Made by a program: the position numbers and the translations under genes
The notes under the pieces: model-generated
Told to the model about the DNA's origin: nothing
Databases searched by the model: none
What the model saw: the letters and a program-made list of their open reading frames with translations, nothing else
Shown: one piece after another, positions 22,768 to 34,082 of the stretch
Layout: each line of letters opens with the position of its first letter
How positions within the stretch are numbered: the first letter of the stretch is position 1
Source: Motacilla alba alba
Lineage: Eukaryota; Chordata; Aves; Passeriformes; Motacillidae
Reading direction: 5' to 3'
Assembly: GCF_015832195.1 (NCBI RefSeq)
Contig: NC_052017.1
Span: forward strand, 92,468,429 to 92,532,428
DNA: 64,000 nt

Positions 22768-22826
22768 TTTTTTTTTTTTTTTGGTTGTTGGGGTTTTATT
22801 GTTGCTTGTTTGTTTTCTTTTTTAAT
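22768..22826. repeat. T/TTG-rich simple repeat
   Basis: A 15-base T run followed by TTG/TTTG-rich low-complexity sequence. Confidence 0.8.
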
Positions 22827-23400
22827 AGTCCTGAAGAGATTAAATGTCAGAACTTAAAACAGGCCACTGAATAAAAGCAAAGAGGAAGTGGGACAGCAGA
22901 TCCAAGGAGCAGAGAGATTGAAAGTCATTTGGAGTGAGAGTTCTGCCAGATGAAATTAGATAGTATCTTATTCCTCTGTGGGATGTTATTTTGTCATAAA
23001 TACTTCAGGGTATTGATATTTTTCATAATTTACTATATGGCTTATAATTAAAGCTAGGTTACTACTTTATCATTAGACTGTAGAAATAAAGGCATGGCAT
23101 TCTTCTTTAATAGCAACGAGTGATGTTTTAATTAACTTTTGAAAGAATGGATAGTAAAAGAAGGAAGAATTGGATGGTGAGCTTTGAGACTACTCAAGAG
23201 CTGCCCCAAACATGTTCAGGGCACAGCTATGATCCAGGTGAGTATCATTCTAAGGCACAGGTAATGTGGTAAAAAGCATTCGTGAATATTTTAGATGTGG
23301 TTGGAGAAATTAGGTGTCTTGCACTAAATATTGCTGCTAAAGTATATTCTGCAATAGGAGAAAGAAACAAGATAGCCAACTTTGACACCAACGTTCATGA

Positions 23401-23622
23401 CATGTATTATCTGTATGAGCCCACAATACTCCAGATCCACTGTCTTTTTTATAGTGAGTGTCTTTTCTGTGGTCAATTTTACAAATAAGCATTAAGTAAA
23501 AACATATTATCTATATGAGCCCATGATACTTCCGATACAATGTCTTTTTTATGGATGTCTTTTTTGTATATAAAGTGTCTTTCGAATAATTGATTTTCAC
23601 AAATAAGCATCTTAAGTAAAAA
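23401..23622 (+). repeat. Local tandem duplication, two diverged copies of about 100-120 bp
   Basis: Copy A (23401-23502) and copy B (23503-23622) share, in order, CAT(G/A)TTATCT.TATGAGCCCA, a TGTCTTTTTTAT block, then CAAATAAGCAT and AAGTAAAAA. Copy B carries an insertion of about 20 bp. This is a local duplication and not a known mobile element. Confidence 0.75.
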
Positions 23623-24224
23623 TACTAGAATATAAATATTTACTACTCTATATTATGTCTATAAATCAGTTTCTGACTTATTTTGCAAGGAAGAAACCAT
23701 CCCTTTTTGCACTTAGTGGGTATGTAGTCTGCAATATTGAATGAAAGCACCAGTATGCACTATTTTATGGTGGAAGCTATCAATAATATGTACCTAATAT
23801 ATTGTATTGAATAAAAGACTTCATAAATCAGTTATACAAGGGATTGTACAATGCTTTTAGTGAATTTCCAGACCGTCATAAAACCTATAAATCAATGTAT
23901 TTTTTATGAATTCAATGTCAGTGGGTTTAATGAATTCAATTTGCCTGAATAAAATTAATGATGCCTTTTTAATATTTGGATTTAAAACAAATATTCATAA
24001 TGACATCTTTTATGTTAATAGTGTTAAAAGATAACTGTTAGTTAGTTAGTGGATACTGTGCATCCACAATGTGCCAAGGTAGTTTGATTCCAAGCTGAAG
24101 TCTCTGGAGTTGAATTGTGAGAGTAAGAGAAGATTAAGACACCAGAGTGCACTGTAGAAGGATTTCCACAGACATCTGGGTAGACTTTTCAGGCCATTTC
24201 CAGTGACAATTTGAGGAATACAAT

Positions 24225-24770
24225 TTTAAATTGCGATGGGCGACTCTGGTACACCCACCATACTGCTCTATCACTCCTGTTCTCAGCAGGACAAGGGATG
24301 GCGGGGGGGAAACTAAGAGGGAAGAAAGCTTGTGGGATAACATAAAGGCAATTTAATAAAGGTCATCCAGAAGCAAAGGAGAACAAGAGATTTATTCTCT
24401 ACTTCCCATCAGCAGGTCATGCCTACCTCCTTCCCAGGGAGCAGGGCTTTAGCACTCATAGTGATTGTTCTGGAAAACAAATGCTGTAATAACAAATGCC
24501 TCTCTCTTCTCCCCACCCTCACCCTTTGTTTTATTTGCAAACCATACCAATATGGTATGGAATATCCCTTCGGTCAGTTTGGGCCAGCTGTCCTGCCTCT
24601 GTCCCCAGCCCACTGGTGAGTGGGGAGTGTTGAGGGACAGTGCTGATGCTGTGCCAGCCCTGCTCAGCAGGATCCAAAGCACTGGTGAGTTATCAACACC
24701 TTGCAGAGCAGGGCTCGGTGAGAGCTGCTGCGGGGAAATGACCTCCAGCTCAGCCAGAGCCAGCACATTC
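24225..24770 (-). mobile_element. ERV LTR remnant, minus strand
   Basis: The plus strand shows, in order, ATCACTCCTGTTCTCAGCAG, GCTTGTGGGATAACATAAAG followed by TTTAAT (ATTAAA on the minus strand, likely the LTR poly(A) signal), TATGGTATGGAATATCCCTT, CAGTTTGGGCCAGCTGTCCT and TGAGTTATCAACACC. This is the layout of a common songbird LTR read on the minus strand. No internal region is attached. Open frames of 149 and 200 codons over it are artefacts of its GC-rich composition. Confidence 0.75.
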
Positions 24771-26689
24771 ACAAATCTGGTGCTCTTCAGCTCAGACCAG
24801 CCATTTGGAAATGGAAAGCAATTCTGTAGTGGGATCATTGGGAAAGAGCCTCTAGACATGCAGAGATGCTCAAATTTATGCTCCATCAGAGGACACAACT
24901 CCCTGGCTGGAGTATTTCAAGTGAAAGGATCCAGTAGCTTTGAGCAAACTTCCAGCTGGGTACAGCTGTCAGTAATTATTAATCTCACTGCAGATATGAA
25001 ACACCATGGAATCAGTAACCCACATTTCTGTCTCAGAGAGGTAGAAGTTGTTCTAACTCTAGAATGAATTGCTGTGGTCTTATCTTCTCTTGTACTGATT
25101 TGTTCTGCTCCTCTTGATAAAATACAACATACAGTGCAAGAAGGCAGAACACAGTATCATTTCTGTGTGGAGTAGTACTTTCAAATCCTATGTAAGTGCT
25201 TTAATATTATACTGTTCAGGTGAAAATTGCAAAATATTTATCTTCACTACTCGTTTGGCACAATTGCTAAGGTTAGCACTTGGTTTATGGTGTTGAAGAT
25301 AAAAAATTAAAAGCAGTTTAGTCTATGGATTTCAAGGAAGACAGTTCAAAAATATGGGAGAACAACATGCTTTCTCTGAGCCTCACTGAAAAGAAAAACT
25401 ATTTCAGTACTTAAACCAGCTATCCATGAGCTTCACAGAATATAAAAACATTTGACAGCAAATGAAATATTTCTCCACGTGTCTCCAAGCAAAACTTTAA
25501 ACTGAAAACCAAAGAAATGCTTCTAATGCAAGGATAGTGGGTTCTGCCTCTTGATTTTATGAAAACCATAAGCAAGAGATGGCACATGTTGTGGGACTGA
25601 CACAGAGAAATCCTCATTCTATTAGAGGCAGAAGTTTCCTAGCTCCAGACTCACAGTCAGAAAGCAGGTGGGTTTCCTTGCATGTGTGTTTTGCTAAGAT
25701 GGAAGCATAATAAAAGTTTTTAATTTTACTTGGCTTGACAGAATCTTTATGCTTTGATAGAACCTTTATGCTCATTGCAGAGAATCTGAAGAAAAGCCAG
25801 TTTGAAAGAAAAAGAAGAATTTTTACATCAGTTACCAACATATTTCTATTAGGCACAGTGAAAACATGTAAACTGAAAGTATTCAATACATTTTTTTGTT
25901 GTACTGCCTACAAGAAAACATCATTGAAACAGCACTGAATTTTTTTAAATGAGATGTTGTCTAGCACTGCCATGTGTTGAAGGTCATCACTATTGTCTGC
26001 TCCTTGGTACACCTTGGAGATATCACAAAAGCTGAAGACCTTAGAGATTTGAGATGCTTCCACTTGAAACTCTATCCAGCTAATGACTGATTAGTGGATA
26101 TTTGAATAGTGAGAACAACATACTTACAACTTAATAAATGTTTATGAGTAAAGATGATGATATAACAATGGTTAGTTTAACATTCAGCTAGTGATTAACA
26201 TATGCCACATGTGCTTCATTATCACAATTGCTAGGAAAGATACTTTTCGTGAAATAAAAATATCAATTTTATCATAATAGTAAGTCCCTGCTATATTCAC
26301 AGTATCTCATATCTTTTCCTTTGTTTGTATTATTTCGCACTGAATAAAACAATTCCATCTGTTCGTGCTGTGTTTCCTAGGAACTCATTCTCAACCATTT
26401 GTCAGCTGGTTGCTGTTTTTTTAGAGAATGATGCTTGTCATAAATCCAGTACAAGTTAATGGGTTCTGACTTCCTGGACCAGCTTGTAGGTCTCTGTGCA
26501 CTGTCTCTGCTTTAACATGTGTGCTATGATGAGCATGCAGACCCTCCTGCCTCCAACACTCTCTAAGAAGCTTTTGCAGTAGTGGTTTATGGGAACCCAT
26601 GGCAGGTTTAAAGAGGGAGCTGCACACACCTCTTGAGGCCTCTGTGTGAAACCTCTGTTGCTGGTACAGAGCTAAAGCACACAGCTTCT

Positions 26690-26863
26690 TGTCCTGAATA
26701 TATTCTGGATGTTAGGACCACAGTACATATAGACCTGATAACACATAACAGAAGCCTTGCTACAAGGCTGGCAAGGCTGGGAATTTAACCCAGGGCATCC
26801 TTCTAATACCCAAACATTTGCAGGAAGAGGATACTGGGTAAGAACTGTGCTACTCTCTCTCAC
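26690..26863 (-). repeat. Possible ancient tRNA-derived SINE (MIR-like) remnant
   Basis: On the minus strand a box A-like TAGCACAGTT is followed about 60 bases later by CCTGGGTTAAATTCCCAGC, close to the box B region of MIR/CORE-type SINEs, and then CCTTGCCA. It is strongly decayed and the A-B spacing is too long for a functional tRNA. Confidence 0.4.
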
Positions 26864-27375
26864 AGTAATGTGAAATCAATACTTTTGTTCTCAGCCATAA
26901 TCTTGGGCGTAAGAAAGTCTAATGGGAACATGGTATATACCCTCAGTCCTCCAGACACTCAAAGCAAGTACTGCTTTTTTGTTTTTGCCTTTCAGAACCT
27001 GCTTGATAGTTACCAGATGCAAAGACACTGGTGGCACAGTCTTGCTGAGTTATATGGGATTTAGAAAATAACTTGTAATTGTAGCAGTTTAAAAGCTTTG
27101 ACAGTTAATACAAGCACCACTTCAGGATTACATTTGGTACCACTTTTTCAAAATAAATATTTTCAGCAGGCCCTGCAGTTAAGTGCATCATTATGATTAA
27201 TTTATGCAGAATGAAGCAGCCTTTTAATTTGTAATGATTAGTGAACTTTCTAAATCTGTAAAACTTCAGTAGGCTTAAGCTTTCAATATATAGCACTGTC
27301 TATTTTTGCACCACAGGCTTCCATTTAACAGAACAGGAAACATCTCATCCTGAAACTGCTGATGTGGCAAGCTCC

Positions 27376-27413
27376 AAAAAAAAAAAAAAAGAAAAAAAAA
27401 GAAAAAAAAAAAA
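27376..27413. repeat. A-rich simple repeat
   Basis: Nearly pure A interrupted by single G bases. Confidence 0.85.
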
Positions 27414-30400
27414 GGCTTTTACTGCACCTACAGTGCAGCAGGAGTGTAAGCCCATATTAGTTTTTATCTGACCAGAGAGCAAAACCTAAGAATTTTTATC
27501 TAGAAATTCTACAGCATTATCTAGAGCATTATCTAGAAATAAATGACAAATCTCTTGCTACAATCTTGACCCAAACTTACCTTGAGATCAGTGATTAAAC
27601 AGAGAAGAAATGAGGGTGAGTAGAAGTAAGTTTAGCTTTACCTTTTTTTTTCCTACCATCTAATTATGACCACTGCCTGTGTTGTACTTAAATTTGATTA
27701 AACACTTGTGTAAGGTTCCCATTAATTTGACCAGTTTCTCAGCCCAAGTTTTGGAAATTTGGAAGGAAAATACATGATTATTTAATGTATAATAAAAATT
27801 ATGTGGCACTACTATGGACTCAGCTGGAGCTCTTGTCTAGGCCAAGTGTAAATGCACTGTAATGCTCAGGGGAAACTGGTGTGACACCAGTGTAGAAGGC
27901 AGGAGAATTAGAGCTTTTTGGTAAAGTGCTTTCATATTCTCACCACAGCCTTGTCTCCTCATACCTGTTCTGCATCATCTCGTTTTCTGAGCGGACTTGG
28001 GTCAGCTTGGAAGGAAAGCTGTCACCTGAAGTTTACATCCATATGGGAGAGTAAAATAACACCCTTCTAAAATGCTATGAGAGCATTGTTCCCCTGTGCT
28101 GTTCAAAGCCATGTTCCCCTGTGCTGTATTTTGTGAGCTGCAGCACCTTCATGTGTTATGACAGGATCAGCTGAACTCAAAAACTGTTTTCTTATCGACT
28201 GCTCAGAACCCATTGGTGCTGTTGGAACTACTTTTCAGGTTTCTCATGGCAGCAGGGAAGCTGCATGGGGAGTTTGGTGTCACAGCCCCTTCACAAGGCA
28301 GGTGTCAAAGAGTCTGAAGTACCTGTTCCTGTCCTTATGATTACTCTTGATTTAATACAACTTCACTTTCACACACAATGTTGACCTCATAATCATCTAT
28401 AAACGTAGTTCACTGTGCCCAATATATATGTAATTTTCTTCTTTTTTAGTCTGTGAGACTAAAGAACAAACTCAGATCTCATACAAAACACCATCCAAGT
28501 CCATTTAGGAGAAGATACTGTGGGTACTAATTCAGCTCTGTATTGTTCCTAGACCTTGTAATACAAGCAAACACCAAGTCAGAAAAATGAACACACATCT
28601 AAGTTACTTCTATGCTTTTTGCCCTTTAGTGCCTAGGATACGAAAAAAAACCCCAAAAAACCTCTGAGGTGCTTCATGAGCTGATTGCTTACATCTGAAG
28701 CATAAATGACTCCAGAATAGCTACTTACAAAACCATATTGCTGAAGTGTGATTTGCACACAACTTACTATAATTAGAAGGGGAAGCTACTAGGGGGAAAA
28801 AAAAGACTGTAGAAGTAGCAAGCAATAAGGACAATGTTTCCATTTAACTTTGTTTAGTGCAAAAGATGCAAAATTACAACAACATTCAAACTCTATTTGT
28901 GCAGATGGCACAATCAAGCATACTTTATCTCTCACAGATTAACTCCTTTAGTCTGTTTTGGAAAGATGCTACATGGAAACATTTATGTTTGTCTTTCTCC
29001 AACAATGTTTTTTCTCCCAAGGTCAGATTTACCAGCAGGACACCAATATCCACAAAAGCGCACTAACGAGGCAAACATGGACTTAGTGTCATTGAGTTCC
29101 TCCCCTGTTGTTTCAAATGGCGCTCTCATGTGGGTGAACACAATGTGAAGTGAAAATTACATCCTGAATCGCTGTATTCTGAAGTGAAAATGAGGCAGAC
29201 CTTATGCAGTCTATCTGTGAAATGACTCCTGCTTGTGCAAGTGCAAAGTGGTCCTGCTGTGTAAGATACCTGCTAATAAAAGGAGAGAAGACAGGATTAC
29301 ATTTTTACCAATTAGTAAGCATTAATAGAAAGTCTACTTGATTAGAAGTGGGACTGTTTCATTAAACATGATCACTACAGTTTATAGGGTTTTTCAGTTC
29401 CTTTCTTTCAGGGGGATTTCTCTGACTGCTCCATGGGACTTACTTTCTTCCCAGTAATTTCTCTTGTCCGACCTTCACCCACAGATAGTCTCTGGCATGT
29501 CATGATATTGTGGCTTGTGACAGCAGAAACTGCAGAACAGGATCTTCCCTGAGGCCTCAAGCCAAAGTGTTAGCTGTTGGCTAATGTTTAGAATGGAATG
29601 CTGACACAGTGTGAAAGAAATCTGACATTTTGCATTTCTGTGAGCCTGAAATCTGAACAAAAAAATGCAGTGAAAAATCCACATCCTTGCCAAAATGTTT
29701 TGATTCTTCAAAGAATCAAATGCCTTTGCAAGATTGCAGTAAAATTTCATTCAAATATTCTTGTTCTCATATCACATCCATTTATGTCTCAGTTGTGTAA
29801 ATAAGGAAATAATGCTTTCTTGGGAAAAAACCCCACAACCTAATCATAAGCTCAGATTTTTAGACAAGGCAGGGAGTCAACATTTGCCATAGATGCAATC
29901 ATCCACTGAAGTAGATAGTCATAAAAGGAAAAATTAAGGGCAAGCTTTGACCTGTAAGTAAAGCAGCTTTTCTTCTAGCAAGTCAATAAAGTGAAATATA
30001 TAGTCAGTTAATGTCAAAGTACACCCTTCACTCTGCTTAACATACTGCATAATTTCTCAGGCCAGAAAAGACACCAGGCTCTGCTACACAACATTTTGAC
30101 CATGCAAACTTTAAGTGTTGGTATAATGGTGCAACTTGATACTTTCATTAAGCTTTTGGTGCCTGACTGTAGTAACCTCATTTTCCACGTTGCAATCCAT
30201 GGTCTGCTCCTCATTTTCCAGTCAAAGGATTCTCATTACTTACATAGCTAGCACACAGGTGATTCCAGTCTTAGGCCTTTGTCATTAGGATGAGATTCAT
30301 CGCTGGTTTAACACACTGAAAATAATGATGACAAGACAGATGTGGTAAAGGATGAGTCTGCCTGGAAGGAGTGGTGAACACCATTTCCCACTCTCAGCCA

Positions 30401-33400
30401 GGGCAGTGCTCCTGCGTTTGGGCTTGAAGGCTCTGCCCTACCCTGAGGCCGCTCTCTGGGCACAGGTGGTTTGTGAATACACAGAATTGCACTGGCAATC
30501 TGCTGGCGCTGCACATGGCTGTAGGTCCTTTCTAAGAGAAAATGTTTGCTAGTTGAGAATGACAAGAAATTTTGTGGGAGGAGGACATCTAGTGAGCTGA
30601 TACGTACTTACATGAGCTGAGCCCTTGCACAGCTGAGTCAGCCAGCTAACCAGCTCCAGGATTTCTTGAAGAATAGGGAAGAAGGGGGCAGGTATGCTTT
30701 GCTATAAATCTTGGGGTTTTGCTGAGATGGCACCCAAAACAACAGCAGCCTTTTAACAGCCTAATTTTCAAATCAAGGCTCTTGAAATTAAATGTTGCAC
30801 AGAAGTAGTGATTATGGCTACACTTCTCATCTATAGCCATGCCATCTCCCAGCCTGTATTTTGCCGGCATTAATTACAACTTACACATTTCTAGCAGAAT
30901 GGCAGTTAAGATCTTGATATATTTAGTCCTAAAGCTTCCCCTTGGACTACACATCTGCTCAGCATAGCAGCATCTCTGAAATACACTGACAGCTATTTTA
31001 TAAAAATTTAATTAAAAATTATTCGGAAAGCATGGTTTATTACATCCCAGAGTGATGAAAATCAGTTATTCAGCATTGTAACTGCAATGGGAGAATATCT
31101 CCATAGTTCATGCTATTAGCCCCTGACAGATTGGATTTCTTCTTCCAGATTTCAGCTTTGAAAAACCCTGCTAATAACATGCAGATTTTTGTGCTGTTTT
31201 TGTGCCAAAGTAGTAACTGCTGGGGTTTAAGTTCTGTGTGTGTGTATGTCACAGGCAAACACCAACATGAGTGATTCTCAAAGTCACGGAGAATATTCAG
31301 AAGGGTTAAGAAAATCTCTTCAAACCATGTTAAGAAATCACATCCCTGATTCAGGACTGAAACCCACACATTCATATCAGAACAAAACCTAAACACAGAA
31401 TCAATTTTTTAAAGAATAGCTTATACTCATAAATCCATCACAGTATGAAAATTCTAAATCTGCTTTGAATTTGAGAGGGATCAGTCTTGCCCTGCATAGT
31501 CTCAGAATTGTTATGCTGTTTGATGCTTGTAGGTGGCATTCTCCCAGCTTCCTAACACAAATATTCCTCTCAATATCTGATTTTTCTGGGAAGGTTACAG
31601 TAGATGATAGATGATAGGACTAATACTGGAGTACAAGTCATATAATCATTTTATGTAGAGAGACAATTACTTAATCTTTTTCTCATTTTTGCCAACATAG
31701 CCCATGGAAGTTGGCAGCAGCAAGAACTTTTTAGAGGAACAATAATCGTGGGTGTCTTATCATAACTTTTTCTTAAACTCCTTTGGCTATTGAACAAGGA
31801 ATTCAAATTTCCCTGTACATGGACAATTTCTCTCAGGGTTAGGCAAGGTTTCTTTGTCATGCAGAACATTTTCATTCCAAAGTTTGATAAACAAATTCGG
31901 TGTTGCCCTTGCTGTGGTTATTATTCTGGTTTGTAATATTTTCAAAATGACTGATACTTTGTCTTCTTAAATAAAGGAAAATCCTTCTCAGAAGGAAAAT
32001 ATATAAAAATATATCGCTTCCTTTTATTTCCCGATTCTGAAAATTACTAGGTGCCAAGCTCTGAACATAATAAAATTGAAGACCCATGAGGGTGACCTAA
32101 AGAATCACAATGGTGAAGAATTGTGATATAGTGGCTTAGCTAATTTTGTAGCAACTGCTTGACACTAGAAAAATGAGAAATGAGTTTTCTGTTGCTAAGT
32201 ATAATGAATTCCTTTTCTGTCCTATCATAAATTGCCAAACTTCGTAAATGAAAACAAAGATGAGGTGCATGCAGATATAAAGGTTAATATGAAAACACAT
32301 ATTTTAAATGGAGAAGTGCTGCATATTGCCGCAGGAGGATTTTCTTGCATCAGATGTTGCATAATTCTTCTAAATAAGGTATTTTAAAATTAGCAGATTG
32401 ATGTAACACAACTTCCGTATCTTCAGAGCCATTTTCTATTATTTGCAAAACTGGCTACATATTCAAGAGCATAAATACAGCTGAGTGACTTCATTTCAGG
32501 GTAATTTTTAAGCCTCATTTACTTCTATTTTACTACAATCTGTAAGTTTGCAATAGAACAAGGCAGCCACTTTTAGTTAGAATTAGATTTAAATACCTTT
32601 CTGAATCAGACCATGAATGTCTGGTCATTTAATAGTAAAATGACTTACTCTTTTAGTTGTATTTGCAGTTGTATTCAATTCAGTGTGGCTCAGCTTGATT
32701 TTGAAGGCAGCAATAGGTGTCATTTATTGGTTTATGCCGTATATGAATAAATGTACTGGCAATAAGCGCTGGTCAGATTTCTCCTGATGATCACTCTAAA
32801 ATGCTCATGATTACTATTTCATACACTTATGACAATATTGAAATCCCCAGCCTCTAGGCTAGGCTTTTACTAGTCAGACTGTTCTGGGTGTACAGTGGCA
32901 GTCACTAGAGTCCCCCACCACCTAATACTCCCATATTCCATAGAGCTCTTTCAACCCAGCAGATGTCCCAAGGGACCTTATGAGTTCATGCTCAGGATGA
33001 GTTTCCCTGTGAGCCAAAAGCCTTTCTGGCACAAGGCTCAAGTTGCGTTTTCCAGCTCTTGTGATATCACTCTTGTGTTATCAGTCTTTGTGGTAACAAA
33101 TCATACTTAAACTTTCCAGAACGGGTAAATAATATTTATACATTTAGTAAAGGTAAGACTTCAACAGCTCCAAAAATTATATGTCATTTTCTTTTATGGT
33201 CTTTGCAGGCAAGTGAAAGACAATGGATTTCTTCTCCACAAAACTGGAAGGACGCTGGAAGTCATCAAGCAAGTCACACAAGTGAACACAGTTGCACAGG
33301 TCAAGAAAGGGAGATGTCCCACTGAATCCTGCTTGAGTCAGTCACCAGTAACTTCTCTGGAATGAACAGGATTCAAAAGGAGTGCAGCCTGGATCTGCTA

Positions 33401-34017
33401 ATAATAAAGAATGTGTTTGTGGGGTGAGAGGCCTCCTGGTACTCCCTGAAGAACTCTGCTGAAGAAAGCACAGCATGACTTCAATATCTTCGGAAGCCAC
33501 AAAACTGAATTTAATTTGATAAAAGAATCTGGTAAACAATCTATACTCTAAACAAATCACACAAAATTTTCAAGAGGGCCTCTGCAATGGGCCGGGGAGC
33601 AGCCAAGGCAAGTTTTTATTCAGGCTCCTCCTGCTGCTGCTGTTTCTCCACGCTCCTTTGTGGGTGTGCACTGGAGCTTTTACCACCTTATCTAATAGGC
33701 AGTTCATTTATATTTGAATCTTTTTTAGAGTGGCTTATGAATATGATCTCTCCTAAAAGTTTTTTTTCCCCTCAAAAATATCAAATTAGATATTTTCAAA
33801 ATATCCTTCACTTAAAAGATATACTACATTGAAGTTAAATTAATGTTTATTTTGAATTTGTCAAAATTTACAAAAGACTTCTTTTGGTAATATTTAGTTA
33901 AAATATGCCACATTTACTAAATAAATACCTTCATTGAAGCTTGACAGATATGCAAGTCTGAAAAAATGTACTTACATCTGTTCTCCATTCTCCACCCCAC
34001 ACCCTTTTGTTTGGTTT

Positions 34018-34082
34018 AGTTTTTATTTTAGTTTTTGTTTGTTTGTTTGTTTTGTTTTGTTTTTGTTTTTTGTTTTTTTTTA
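34018..34082. repeat. T-rich TTTG/TTTTG simple repeat
   Basis: A low-complexity stretch of GTTTGTTTG and TTTTGTTTT units ending in a T run. Confidence 0.85.

Larger units (their letters stand above)
13671..24224. other. Intergenic or intronic flank, no exon found
   Basis: About 10.5 kb without a supportable coding exon. It holds an LTR fragment and CR1 pieces at 14.2-14.8 kb, a TTG microsatellite near 14143-14162, a GC-richer unrecognised patch at about 17.06-17.96 kb, an AT-rich block with many TAAT/ATTA cores at 19.5-20.5 kb, a T tract at 22768-22782 and a local duplication at 23.4-23.6 kb. By mammalian synteny KIAA0319 should begin to the right of TDP2 on this strand, but I cannot see any of its protein-coding sequence. 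Confidence 0.5.

Noticed and set aside
24449..25067. Frames of 149 codons (minus) and 200 codons (plus)
   Set aside because: Mostly covered by the LTR at 24225-24770 and its GC-rich U3-like part; no domain and no splice context.
26735..26800. A tRNA gene on the minus strand
   Set aside because: Only a box B-like motif is good; no acceptor stem, and A-B spacing of about 62 bases is too long. Kept only as a possible SINE remnant.
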